Origin: a virus
DNA length: 64,000 bases
Direction: 5' to 3' (one strand)
Virus record (IMG/VR): IMGVR_UViG_3300021137_000001
Coordinates: 186,001 to 250,000 of that record
Both the position numbers and the translations under genes were made by a program. The first letter of the stretch is position 1. Every line of letters starts with the position of its first letter. The notes under the pieces are model-generated. The model saw nothing but the letters and a program-made list of their open reading frames with translations, was not told where the DNA came from and did not search any database. Positions 51,414-58,690 of this stretch are shown in pieces.

Positions 51414-51435
51414 GCTGACATAGTTCCTTTATGTT

Positions 51436-51481
51436 AGAGTAGTTGGATGTTGTCGCATCGCGAACTACACTTCTATTTATC
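51436..51481 (-). promoter_or_regulatory. GIY-YIG leader: late-type promoter plus conserved hairpin
   Basis: Read on the minus strand, GATAAATA (51481-51474) is followed by GTGTAGTT. The outer stem GTAGTT (51468-51463 as AACTAC on +) pairs with AACTAC; the inner stem is GAT/ATC; the loop is 8 bases (GTTGTCGC on +). Identical spacing is found before two other GIY-YIG genes. Confidence 0.78.
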
Positions 51482-51492
51482 CAAAATACTAG

Positions 51493-51521
51493 TTGACTTA
51501 ACCATAGTAATGTGCTATTAT
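51493..51521 (+). promoter_or_regulatory. Sigma70-like promoter of the 5' nuclease gene
   Basis: TTGACT (51493-51498), 17 bases, TATTAT (51516-51521); further TATACT and TATAAT boxes follow at 51521-51531. Divergent from the GIY-YIG leader. Confidence 0.75.
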
Positions 51522-51555
51522 ATACTATAATTAAGTGTTAAGGAAGTAATAAATC

Positions 51556-52578
51556 ATGCGTTATTTAATCGTAGATGCAGCAAACACATTCTTCAGAGCC
51601 AGACATAGTGCGCACAGACAAAGTGACACGTGGGATAAGCTGGGCTTTGCCATTCATGTTACCTTAGCTAGTATTAACAAAGCGTGGCGGGATCAAAAAG
51701 CTGACCATGTTATTATTTGTTTAGAAGGGCGTAGCTGGCGTAAAACTTTCTACACTCCTTACAAAGCGAATCGTGCTGTTGCCCGTGCCGCTAAGACAGA
51801 AGCAGAGCAAGAAGAAGAACAAATGTTTTGGGACGCTTTTGACGCTATGAAAACATTCCTAAGCGAAAAGACTAACTGCACAGTATTACAACATGGCGAG
51901 TTAGAAGCAGATGACTTAGTTGCTGGCTGGATACAAACACACCCAAATGACCATCACACTATTGTTTCTAGTGACACAGACTTCTATCAGTTACTAAGTG
52001 AAAATGTTAATCAGTATAATGGTATTAGTGATGAATTACATACTCTTACTGGTATTTTAGATAAACGTGGTAAACTTGTTATAGATAAGAAAACTAAATT
52101 ACCTAAAGTTATTCCAGATCCTAAGTATATTCTATTTGAAAAATGTGTACGCGGTGATCCAACTGACAACATCTTTAGTGCATATCCTGGTGTGCGGTCT
52201 AAGGGTACTAAGAACAAAGTTGGGTTAGAAGAAGCATATGGAGATAAAGATAAACAAGGATATGCGTGGAATAACTTAATGCTACAACGCTGGACTGATC
52301 ATAACGGTGTAGAACATAGAGTATTAGATGATTATAATCGCAATGTTACCCTAGTTGATTTAAATGCACAGCCTGCACAGTACAGAGTATTCATAGAAGA
52401 AACTATTAAGTCCAATGCAGTTGCATTAAATCGTCCAATGATTGGTGCACAGTTTCTTAAGTTCTGTGGCAAATATGATCTTGTTAAACTTAGCGATAAT
52501 GCAAGTGCAATGGCGCAATGGATGGGCGCAGGTTATCCACCAGAAGCAGTTACAATGTATCACTTAATTAATACGTAG
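51556..52578 (+). CDS. T4 RNase H-like 5' nuclease (FEN family)
   Basis: A 340-residue flap/5'-3' exonuclease that removes RNA primers during lagging-strand synthesis. MRYLIVDAANTFFRARHS starts the PIN-like core; WRKTFYTPYKANR is the Arg/Lys helix; GELEADDLVAGW and IVSSDTDFYQLLS supply metal-binding acids, and RGDPTDNIFSAYPG is the helix-hairpin-helix region. T4 RNase H is 305 aa. It belongs with DNA polymerase and the clamp, but is separated from them by the modification cluster. It has its own early promoter. Confidence 0.9.
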   Translation: MRYLIVDAANTFFRARHSAHRQSDTWDKLGFAIHVTLASINKAWRDQKADHVIICLEGRSWRKTFYTPYKANRAVARAAKTEAEQEEEQMFWDAFDAMKTFLSEKTNCTVLQHGELEADDLVAGWIQTHPNDHHTIVSSDTDFYQLLSENVNQYNGISDELHTLTGILDKRGKLVIDKKTKLPKVIPDPKYILFEKCVRGDPTDNIFSAYPGVRSKGTKNKVGLEEAYGDKDKQGYAWNNLMLQRWTDHNGVEHRVLDDYNRNVTLVDLNAQPAQYRVFIEETIKSNAVALNRPMIGAQFLKFCGKYDLVKLSDNASAMAQWMGAGYPPEAVTMYHLINT

Positions 52579-52579
52579 A

Positions 52580-52744
52580 ATGAGCCAAGATACAGATTTT
52601 TCAGGATTCGGTGGATGGACGTGGATAGCATTAGCGGCACTCGATGGGTATTTTTTTCATTTTACGTATACTATAATGATAGTAAAGTTAGCATGGGCAC
52701 TTCTGTCTATAGGGTGGATGTTTTTTAGTTGGTTTTGGTTTTAA
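52580..52744 (+). CDS. Small membrane protein, 54 aa
   Basis: ATG 52580, one base after the nuclease stop; TAA 52742-52744. After MSQDTDFSGFGGWTWIA come two hydrophobic segments rich in aromatic residues (IALAALDGYFFHFTYTIM, then AWALLSIGWMFFSWFWF). A small inner-membrane protein. Function unknown. Confidence 0.6.
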   Translation: MSQDTDFSGFGGWTWIALAALDGYFFHFTYTIMIVKLAWALLSIGWMFFSWFWF

Positions 52745-52757
52745 TGAAAGAAAATAA

Positions 52758-53348
52758 ATGATAGAAAAGTCACAAAAGTTTTTAGCGTTAGACTTAGAAT
52801 TAAACCAACCGAGTGGTAAGATCATTCAGGTTGGTATTGCCATTGGCAGTGCAAATGATAAGTTTGAAAATTACATTGTTAAGAAGTGGTATATCGATCC
52901 AAAAGAACCAATTAGTGACTTTATTATTGGCTTAACTGGCATTACCGACCACGATATTAGATTAAATTGCGTAAGTCACGAAACAGTTGCACGTGAGCTT
53001 AGTGAGCTAATTAAACAACATAACACTTGGATTAACCCAATTACTTGGGGTGGTGGAGATAGTAGAGAACTATTAGATGAGTTCTGCAAAAACTATGCCG
53101 ACTTCCCACACTTTGGCCGTCGTTGGATCGATACAAAGACTTGGTATACGTTTATGATGTTTGCACGTGGCAAGAATCCAAGCGGTGGACTTGCAAGTGC
53201 TATGGGTGCGTTTAAAATGCATTTTAAGGGCACTGCACACAGAGCAGATATCGACGCAGTTAATACACTTGCATTATTCTTCAAGCTAATTGATCGTCAA
53301 CGCAAGATGGAATATCTACTATCTGCCGCACATGATATTAAATCTTAG
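52758..53348 (+). CDS. DEDDh 3'-5' exonuclease (DnaQ-like)
   Basis: A 196-residue exonuclease. FLALDLELNQPSGKIIQVG is exo I (DxE), GLTGITDHDI the usual linker, WGGGDSRELL exo II (Asp), and GTAHRADIDAVNTLAL exo III (HxxxxD). It could be an RNA or DNA trimming enzyme; the substrate is unknown. The polymerase already has its own proofreading domain, so this is a separate activity. The last 11 bases overlap the end of a minus-strand GIY-YIG gene. Confidence 0.88.
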   Translation: MIEKSQKFLALDLELNQPSGKIIQVGIAIGSANDKFENYIVKKWYIDPKEPISDFIIGLTGITDHDIRLNCVSHETVARELSELIKQHNTWINPITWGGGDSRELLDEFCKNYADFPHFGRRWIDTKTWYTFMMFARGKNPSGGLASAMGAFKMHFKGTAHRADIDAVNTLALFFKLIDRQRKMEYLLSAAHDIKS

Positions 53349-54015
53349 TGCGGCCCAATACAAAACCGTCAGCGGGACATTCTTTAGAAAATTTTTGAAT
53401 GTCCCCATTAGTCCACCATCGCTTTTCTTTGTTTACGGCAGCACCTAATGCGGCACCCACATTGTTGAATTTTAATCTACCTCGTATATACGAACTATCT
53501 GGAGCAGTCGGAGTAAAACATTGTTCCACGCCGTTGTTCCACCATTTATTATTCTTACGCTGTATACCCATTTCTATTTTTTGTTCTTCTGTGAACTTTT
53601 GTAAACCTTTATGTGCTCGTCCTATTTTTAATTTAGTAGCATCTGTCATCGGTAGACGCTGTAGATGTGCTGCCACTAACTTTGCTCGCTTACTGTCGGT
53701 GATTTTAACATTCGGTGCTCCGTCACCTCCATCTGTTAAATTAAGCAATATACCAGTGCCCAAATCCTTACGTCCATACCACGCAATTATTCTACGCTCA
53801 ATAGCAAACGCACCGATTTCAGTTAAATTAGTTTCAAGTATTGTGATATTCGATTTATCAGCAGGCACAGCAACACCTCGGGGGCCGTTACGATGCTGTT
53901 GATATGCTCTATTGTTCTTACCTTTGCCTATATAGTAAGGAGTGCCTGCTTTGGCTGTAGTGGAATCTTTATCTCGCAGGTATGCGTAGACGTAATAAAT
54001 AGTATTGCTGAACAT
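53338..54015 (-). CDS. GIY-YIG homing endonuclease 2
   Basis: A 225-residue minus-strand gene. YYVYAYLRDKDSTTAKAGTP is the first GIY strand and PYYIGKGKNNRAYQQH the YIG strand with the conserved Arg and His; AFAIERRIIAWYG contains the catalytic Glu. LNLTDGGDGAPN follows, as in other phage GIY-YIG proteins. The C-terminus has two similar WWNNG/WWTNG modules (KWWNNGVEQCF, RWWTNGDIQKF) likely for DNA binding. GGGAGGG precedes the ATG. The leader has the conserved hairpin. It is inserted between the exonuclease and queD. Confidence 0.9.
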   Translation of the reverse strand: MFSNTIYYVYAYLRDKDSTTAKAGTPYYIGKGKNNRAYQQHRNGPRGVAVPADKSNITILETNLTEIGAFAIERRIIAWYGRKDLGTGILLNLTDGGDGAPNVKITDSKRAKLVAAHLQRLPMTDATKLKIGRAHKGLQKFTEEQKIEMGIQRKNNKWWNNGVEQCFTPTAPDSSYIRGRLKFNNVGAALGAAVNKEKRWWTNGDIQKFSKECPADGFVLGRTKI

Positions 54016-54035
54016 ATAACCCTCCCAGGTTGTTT

Positions 54036-54081
54036 AGAGTAGTTGGATATTTCCGTATCGCGAACTACACTATTATTTATC
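54036..54081 (-). promoter_or_regulatory. GIY-YIG leader: late-type promoter plus conserved hairpin
   Basis: Same layout as the leader at 51436: GATAAATA (54081-54074), stem GTAGTT (54039-54044) with AACTAC (54063-54068), inner GAT/ATC, loop ATTTCCGT on +. Loop bases differ from the other copies; stems and spacing are conserved. Confidence 0.78.
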
Positions 54082-54089
54082 AAAAATAC

Positions 54090-54118
54090 TTGCTCTTCTT
54101 CTTTTTTTCGTATATACT
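54090..54118 (+). promoter_or_regulatory. Sigma70-like promoter of queD
   Basis: TTGCTC (54090-54095), 17 bases, TATACT (54113-54118), 34 bases before the ATG. Confidence 0.65.
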
Positions 54119-54151
54119 AACAGTTAAATCAACTAATAAAGGACATCAAAT

Positions 54152-54703
54152 ATGTTATGGACAATAGACAAAGAATTTCACTTCGAAATGGGGCATCGGG
54201 TATGGGCACAGAAATTAGATCGCCCAGATTTAAGTATTGAAACAGACTGCCAGTGCCGCCACCTCCACGGTCATTCCTATTCTATTAAGGTATTCCTAGG
54301 AGCAGATACCTTAGACCAAAGTGCTATGGTTACAGACTTTAAGAACTTAAACTTTATGAAAGAGTTTGTGGATAATGTATTAGATCATAAGTTTATGATT
54401 GATATTAATGATCCAAACTTTGAAATTATTACAAGTGTTAGCCCAAAGTTTACTGATAATATTGGAGAGTTTAAGAACTTTATAAACTTAGGTGAAGTAT
54501 TTGGCGTAGGTATTCCTGGTTTAGTAGACGCAGATAGACAATTACATATGAACAGCTTCGTATTAGTAGACTTTGTTCCTACAAGCGAAAACATCTGTAA
54601 GTATTTGAAACTGTATGCTCAAGAGCGTATTGGCGATTTTGCCACAGTAACAGCCGTTGAACTTTGGGAAACTAAAAAATCACATTGTAGATACGAGGAT
54701 TAA
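54152..54703 (+). CDS. queD: 6-carboxy-5,6,7,8-tetrahydropterin synthase (QueD)
   Basis: A 183-residue tunnel-fold enzyme, second step to preQ0. FHFEMGHRVW gives the first zinc His; CQCRHLHGHSYSI gives HxH plus the catalytic Cys; VLDHKFMIDIND holds the Asp-His pair; FVPTSENICKYL is the PTSE motif that binds the pterin; VELWETKKSHCRY ends the domain. An insertion of about 40 residues (90-130) makes it longer than E. coli QueD (121 aa). It has its own promoter. It feeds QueE; QueC is not in the window. Confidence 0.93.
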   Translation: MLWTIDKEFHFEMGHRVWAQKLDRPDLSIETDCQCRHLHGHSYSIKVFLGADTLDQSAMVTDFKNLNFMKEFVDNVLDHKFMIDINDPNFEIITSVSPKFTDNIGEFKNFINLGEVFGVGIPGLVDADRQLHMNSFVLVDFVPTSENICKYLKLYAQERIGDFATVTAVELWETKKSHCRYED

Positions 54704-54704
54704 A

Positions 54705-54785
54705 ATGTCAGCATTAAATGTTAGAGTAGATCGTATTGACTGGTGGGAAACTCCCAAGTCACGTAGTACTTTTATTAGGGGTTAA
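54705..54785 (+). CDS. Possible very small protein, 26 aa
   Basis: ATG 54705 to TAA 54783-54785, starting one base after the queD stop, with ACGAGGAT upstream. MSALNVRVDRIDWWETPKSR is followed by STFIRG. Good ribosome site and tight fit between two genes support it, but it is short and unrecognised. Confidence 0.45.
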   Translation: MSALNVRVDRIDWWETPKSRSTFIRG

Positions 54786-54786
54786 T

Positions 54787-55149
54787 ATGAACACAACTGC
54801 CTTTATCTTACTAGCATTATTTGGCGTTAAGCACTTTATTGCCGACTTCTTAATGCAATCTGAATACATGCTACGTGAGAAGGGTACATATGGTGCTGAT
54901 GGTGGTATTCATCATGCAGCGGTACATGCGGCATTTACTTTCTTAATTCTTGTGTTCTTTGCGCATAGTGCTAACGATATTATTATGCTTGCACTAGCAG
55001 ATGGTGTTATACATTATCACATCGACTGGGTTAAGCAAAAACTAAATAAAGGCCTCAGCCCTGCTGATCGCATGTTTTGGGTATGGATGGGCGCAGATCA
55101 AGGGTTACATTACTTAACATATATTGGAATTATCTATGCAGTTGCTTAA
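54787..55149 (+). CDS. DUF3307 family membrane protein
   Basis: A 120-residue protein. ATG 54787 is used (TAGGGG upstream); an earlier TTG at 54736 would run through the preceding small ORF. GVKHFIADFLMQSEYMLREK, GIHHAAVHAAFTFL and ADGVIHYHIDWVKQK are the His/Asp-rich membrane helices that define the family. It has four or so membrane segments, and ends with WMGADQGLHYLTYIGI. The function of the family is unknown; it is common in phages and may act at the inner membrane. Confidence 0.82.
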   Translation: MNTTAFILLALFGVKHFIADFLMQSEYMLREKGTYGADGGIHHAAVHAAFTFLILVFFAHSANDIIMLALADGVIHYHIDWVKQKLNKGLSPADRMFWVWMGADQGLHYLTYIGIIYAVA

Positions 55150-55216
55150 ACAAAAAACAAAAGAATGCCCACTTACAGCTACTTGCCCTGAAGTGGCTAC
55201 TTGCGGAGGACCAGTT

Positions 55217-55723
55217 ATGACATTACTAGCAAGATCAGTGGTTAAGAATAAGTGCTGGATTGTTGAACAAGATGGTACTAAGATTGCAACTATTCATGCA
55301 AACGAACAAGGTGTAACTTTAGTACAGAATACTACCCGTGAACAGTTTCCTAATCTTAAAACACTTAGTGATAGATATAATATCATTATTGACAAATCCA
55401 AGCCAGCTAAAGTAGCAAAAGAAACGCATAACGTTCATGGATATCCTTGCGATAATAAACCACAGAATGAACTATGGGATTTGCATCATAAACTACCAGT
55501 GTTTACCAAAGGTAGTAAAAGCAAAAGTTTCTTCTGTGCTGGATATTATATTGTACAGTTTAACAACGGATGGGTTAAAAGTTATTGTCCTAAGTTTATT
55601 ACACTTAATAGATATCCGTATCAAGGACCATTTAAAACAGTCGAAGAACGAAATGCACAGTTAAAAATAGCAAACGGAGGTTACGATGGAGAATCAACTA
55701 AGTCTACACTTAAAGGCATTTAA
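55217..55723 (+). CDS. Conserved phage protein of unknown function
   Basis: A 168-residue protein. ATG 55217 is preferred because GGAGGA lies 6 bases upstream; the frame is open further back (ATG 55136), adding a Cys-rich segment (ECPLTATCPEVATCGGP) of doubtful expression. Core: LLARSVVKNKCWIVEQDGTK, a strand-rich N-terminus, and a His/Cys region WDLHHKLPVFTKG ... KSFFCAGYYIVQF. The C-terminus is YPYQGPFKTVEERNAQLK. It overlaps the next gene. Confidence 0.65.
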   Translation: MTLLARSVVKNKCWIVEQDGTKIATIHANEQGVTLVQNTTREQFPNLKTLSDRYNIIIDKSKPAKVAKETHNVHGYPCDNKPQNELWDLHHKLPVFTKGSKSKSFFCAGYYIVQFNNGWVKSYCPKFITLNRYPYQGPFKTVEERNAQLKIANGGYDGESTKSTLKGI

Positions 55724-55904
55724 CAATCGGGTTAAAGTAATGAATCAAACTAACAGCAAGGACTTAACATTATCTGCGCTGGATGCACGTAATCTACATA
55801 ATGATTTGTTTGAATTGCTTACACAGATTGCGGCGCTGACTGCAATTAAAGAAGCAGAAGAAAGTACAGTAGTAAACGTAGAGATGGATGGTGGTGGATT
55901 TTAG
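55686..55904 (+). CDS. Small helical acidic protein
   Basis: A 72-residue helical protein starting in the last 38 bases of the previous gene, with GGAGG a few bases upstream. LSALDARNLHNDLFELLTQI is the main helix. No known domain. Confidence 0.6.
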   Translation: MENQLSLHLKAFNNRVKVMNQTNSKDLTLSALDARNLHNDLFELLTQIAALTAIKEAEESTVVNVEMDGGGF

Positions 55905-55926
55905 TATAAAGTATGTAGTTAATTGG

Positions 55927-55934
55927 CATAAATA
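55927..55934 (+). promoter_or_regulatory. Candidate late promoter (CATAAATA)
   Basis: CATAAATAACTG lies 20 bases before ATG 55955. Confidence 0.4.
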
Positions 55935-55954
55935 ACTGTAAGTAGGAATTATTA

Positions 55955-56242
55955 ATGTCACGCCCAAAACCAACAGTTCTATTAGAGCATGTAAACAAAA
56001 CAAACTATAAAAGCGACCAGATACTAGATTCAGAAGGTATCTGGGCTGTATTCTTTGATGCACAACCAATCAATCTAAAAACACAAAACATACTTGTGGC
56101 ATATCCTGGACCAAAGTATAAGAAAGTTTCATTTAGTAACAAAGGACATGCAATCAACCTTGCTAAGAAACTCAATGCACTGTTTAAGTCAGATAAGTTT
56201 TCAGTTGTGCTATTAACCGGTGGAACCCAAATCTACCCGTAA
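55955..56242 (+). CDS. Conserved hypothetical protein
   Basis: A 95-residue alpha/beta protein (KTNYKSDQILDSEGIWAVFF, NILVAYPGPKYKKVSF). GTAGGAAT precedes the ATG. Its last 30 bases overlap the end of an HNH homing gene on the other strand. Function unknown. Confidence 0.65.
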   Translation: MSRPKPTVLLEHVNKTNYKSDQILDSEGIWAVFFDAQPINLKTQNILVAYPGPKYKKVSFSNKGHAINLAKKLNALFKSDKFSVVLLTGGTQIYP

Positions 56243-56959
56243 TTTACAATTGTTACCATGCCATCTAGTATACATAGCAATAGCACAATCTCTCCCACAA
56301 TACTCGCATATCTTCCTAGGATGTACTATTCCTAATTTTGCTCGACGCATCTTTTCTTTAGTGTCAGTCGATCGCTGTATATTAGCAGATAGCATAGTTT
56401 CAGAAGTTTTCTTTTTTGTAGACATCGACGGGGTTCTAGTTTTGCCAAACTCTGATAATCTTTTTCTAGTTTCTAGCGAATGAGTTTTGCCAAGCATAGG
56501 GCCTATTCTTCCTTTAAGTTTTTGTTTTTGCTCATCGGTTAATTTTGTTCCTTTTTTCTGTAAAGACATTTTGGCCCGAGTCTCGTCGGAATGTTTCTTA
56601 CCATAAAAGTGATTTCCGTGTCCGATCATTTTATTTTTCAGATACTTACTACGTTCTTGTTTTATAATCGTATAAATTCTAGAATTTATACATCTACCAT
56701 TATGATCATTTGCTAATCTTAAGGCAGCATTTACCATTTTTGCTTTATTTTCGCCTGTTAACATTTTAGTTAGTAATAAGTGACATACAAAATGTTCGCG
56801 TGGCATTAGTTTAACAATATTATCTTTCTTATTTGTGCCGCCTAAACTTTTAGGAAGAATATGATGTTTTTCTATATAAATCGATGATTCGAGTTCTCTT
56901 ATTTGTGCCGCTTCTATAATATTAAAATAATATCGAGTATATTTATTGTGTAAATACAT
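56213..56959 (-). CDS. HNH homing endonuclease with repeated NUMOD3 motifs
   Basis: A 248-residue minus-strand gene. The HNH core is at the N-terminus: YIEKHHILPKSLGGTNKKDN, then IVKLMPREHFVCHLLL (HH, N, H). Three NUMOD3-like units follow (GNHFYGKKHSDETRAKMS, GPMLGKTHSLETRKRLS and a degenerate third), then a zinc finger (CEYCGRDC ... RWHGNNC). The order is reversed relative to the HNH gene at 42968, so the two are not recent copies. It lies behind TATAAATA. Confidence 0.9.
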   Translation of the reverse strand: MYLHNKYTRYYFNIIEAAQIRELESSIYIEKHHILPKSLGGTNKKDNIVKLMPREHFVCHLLLTKMLTGENKAKMVNAALRLANDHNGRCINSRIYTIIKQERSKYLKNKMIGHGNHFYGKKHSDETRAKMSLQKKGTKLTDEQKQKLKGRIGPMLGKTHSLETRKRLSEFGKTRTPSMSTKKKTSETMLSANIQRSTDTKEKMRRAKLGIVHPRKICEYCGRDCAIAMYTRWHGNNCKLRVDLGSTG

Positions 56960-56994
56960 TATGTTTAATCAACCTTTAATTAGTAATACATACT

Positions 56995-57002
56995 TATTTA
57001 TA
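56995..57002 (-). promoter_or_regulatory. Late promoter of the HNH gene (TATAAATA)
   Basis: Perfect T4 late core on the minus strand, 35 bases before the HNH start. No conserved hairpin here. Confidence 0.6.
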
Positions 57003-57012
57003 CAAAATAATC

Positions 57013-57369
57013 ATGGCACTCATTAAGTCACGTGCCGAATCTCCGCAGTCAATTTGGCAAGATAAGTTTTATCAAATAATCCCATACGCAGTAAATCCAA
57101 GTATGTGGTGGTATAATCCAACTAATCACAATAGTCTACGTCTTACGCAAAATGCGTATCTCACAATGCGTAAGCACATTAGATTTTATAAATTCAAATT
57201 ATTACACGAAATACGACCCAAGACCTTTGTACAGTTAGAACGCTACTTTGCAGAGCCTTACTATGTACAAAATCGTTCCACTATCCATATTGTCAGTGAC
57301 CGTGATGCTATGATGTTAGGGTTACATGCCAACGATTTACAACAATATTTAGATAACCAAAGTCTGTAA
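57013..57369 (+). CDS. Conserved hypothetical protein
   Basis: A 118-residue basic, aromatic-rich protein (QSIWQDKFYQIIPYAVNPSM, MWWYNPTNHN). The run KSRAESPQSI at the start and LRLTQNAYLTMRKHIRFYKF look like a conserved nucleic-acid-binding type. No family is recognised. It precedes an early/late double promoter. Confidence 0.62.
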   Translation: MALIKSRAESPQSIWQDKFYQIIPYAVNPSMWWYNPTNHNSLRLTQNAYLTMRKHIRFYKFKLLHEIRPKTFVQLERYFAEPYYVQNRSTIHIVSDRDAMMLGLHANDLQQYLDNQSL

Positions 57370-57395
57370 AGTTTTGTAGGAATTTGTAACAAGCA

Positions 57396-57435
57396 TTGAC
57401 TTTTTGGTATATTTCATGTATAGTTACTATAAATA
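57396..57435 (+). promoter_or_regulatory. Paired early and late promoters
   Basis: TTGACT (57396-57401), 17 bases, TATAGT (57419-57424), then TATAAATACT (late core at 57428-57435) only 3 bases on. The gene below can be read in both phases. Confidence 0.68.
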
Positions 57436-57469
57436 CTGCTTTATACAGTATACAACGGGGTAGGAAATT

Positions 57470-57805
57470 ATGAAGAATATTTTATTAGTAGCATTGATTG
57501 CAAGTATCGGTATTTCATCTTTTGCTAATGCTGAAGGACGTGAAGGTGGACGAGGCGGTTATTATCGCGGTGGTTATTATCGCGGGGGCAGTGGTATGGA
57601 ATGGATCGCTCCATTGGCAATTGGTGGATTGATTGGTTATGAACTTAATCGTCAACCAACTGTAACTGCACAGCGACCACCTATAATTTATCAACAAGCA
57701 CCAGCAATAGTGAATGTTCAACCTAACCAACCAATCTATCAATACCAGAACATTTATGACACGAATTGTGCTTGTTATCATCAAGTTTTAGTTCAAATCA
57801 ATTAA
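57470..57805 (+). CDS. Exported glycine/tyrosine-rich small protein
   Basis: A 111-residue protein with a Sec signal peptide (MKNILLVALIASIGISSFANA). The mature start is Gly/Arg/Tyr rich (GGRGGYYRGGYYRGG), followed by a hydrophobic helix (EWIAPLAIGGLIGYEL) and a Pro/Gln-rich tail with a CxC near the end (NCACYH). It probably sits in the periplasm or outer membrane. It could alter the surface or block superinfection; this is inference. Confidence 0.7.
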   Translation: MKNILLVALIASIGISSFANAEGREGGRGGYYRGGYYRGGSGMEWIAPLAIGGLIGYELNRQPTVTAQRPPIIYQQAPAIVNVQPNQPIYQYQNIYDTNCACYHQVLVQIN

Positions 57806-57817
57806 TAAAATGATTGG

Positions 57818-57846
57818 TTGACTTTTCCTTGTTTTGACTGTATAAT
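57818..57846 (+). promoter_or_regulatory. Sigma70-like promoter
   Basis: TTGACT (57818-57823), 17 bases, TATAAT (57841-57846), 33 bases before ATG 57880. Confidence 0.85.
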
Positions 57847-57879
57847 GTTACACATACACTAACAACAAGGAAGAAATAA

Positions 57880-58272
57880 ATGGCTTATATTAGCGCACAA
57901 GATGTAAAAGCAATACGCGACGAACTTAAAGTAACTTTTCCTAACTTCAAGTTTGGTGTACGTAAAGGTTATAGTGGCAGTTCAGTTGATGTTACTATTA
58001 AGCAGGGTCCAGTTGACTTTGCTGAAGTATTTAAAGGTGAACGTAATGCTTATGCACAAATTAATGAATTTCATTTGTACTTTTACGGTAAGCACGAAGC
58101 GTTCTTTGAACAAGTATTAAACATTATCAAGACTGCTCCAGCTAATGCAGGTGGACGTGCTTGGTTTGATAAAAGCGATGCGCAAACAGATTATTTCTCA
58201 ATTGCGTATTACATTCATTTAAACGTGGGCGAATGGAATGCTCCATACGCTTGCACCAAGGAGTTTGCATAA
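57880..58272 (+). CDS. LPD29-like domain protein
   Basis: A 130-residue protein. AYISAQDVKAIRDELKVTFP, NFKFGVRKGYSGSSVDVTIK and the following WFDKSDAQTDYFSIAYYIHL match the large-polyvalent-protein-associated domain 29 seen in phage and plasmid proteins. The function of the domain is not established. It is the first gene of a small early transcript and overlaps the next gene by one base. Confidence 0.72.
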   Translation: MAYISAQDVKAIRDELKVTFPNFKFGVRKGYSGSSVDVTIKQGPVDFAEVFKGERNAYAQINEFHLYFYGKHEAFFEQVLNIIKTAPANAGGRAWFDKSDAQTDYFSIAYYIHLNVGEWNAPYACTKEFA

Positions 58273-58448
58273 TGTCATCAGCTTATTTCGTAAATTATCA
58301 CAAGAGTCGTATTTCTATTTTGTCAGATGACGATTTAGAAGTTGCATTTGAAACATATAAAACATTACAGGCACGTTCAGTTAACGATGAGATTGTTACT
58401 GAATTGCTTGCCCAAGAATTAGACAACAGAGAAAAGGAATTAGTATAA
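58272..58448 (+). CDS. Small acidic protein, 58 aa
   Basis: ATG 58272 is preferred (AAGGAG about 8 bases upstream); the open frame upstream lies inside the previous gene. ILSDDDLEVAFETYKTLQAR and VTELLAQELDNREKEL form two helices. TAATG joins it to the next gene. Confidence 0.62.
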   Translation: MSSAYFVNYHKSRISILSDDDLEVAFETYKTLQARSVNDEIVTELLAQELDNREKELV

Positions 58449-58612
58449 TGAATACAAGAATACAACGGTTGGTACTTGCAGTCTTATTAATCATCGGTTA
58501 CGTAGCAATTGGTTACTGTGGTGAGGTTGGTAAGGTGATTAATGGTCTACTTGGTAACTTTGCAGTAGGTTGGTTGGTTATGGACATTGCAAAAGCAATC
58601 ATTAAAGATTAA
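58448..58612 (+). CDS. Small membrane protein, 54 aa
   Basis: ATG 58448 to TAA 58610-58612. A basic start (MNTRIQR) is followed by two hydrophobic helices (LVLAVLLIIGYVAIGY; LLGNFAVGWLVMDIA) and a Lys-rich end. Likely an inner-membrane protein; function unknown. Confidence 0.62.
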   Translation: MNTRIQRLVLAVLLIIGYVAIGYCGEVGKVINGLLGNFAVGWLVMDIAKAIIKD

Positions 58613-58619
58613 ACAGTAC

Positions 58620-58648
58620 TTGACAAGAACATAGTTTGGTAGTATAAT
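58620..58648 (+). promoter_or_regulatory. Sigma70-like promoter of the MoxR gene
   Basis: TTGACA (58620-58625), 17 bases, TATAAT (58643-58648): perfect consensus. Confidence 0.88.
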
Positions 58649-58690
58649 ATGTTTTGTTACGTTAAGTTAATAATTAATTAGGAGTTACAA

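Noticed and set aside
50300-52000. QueC gene
   Set aside because: Looked for the PP-loop (SGGxDS) and a C-terminal Cys cluster in all genes of the modification region; none found in the window.
54736-54786. Extension of the DUF3307 protein to TTG 54736
   Set aside because: It overlaps a plausible small ORF and adds residues not typical of the family; ATG 54787 has AGGGG.
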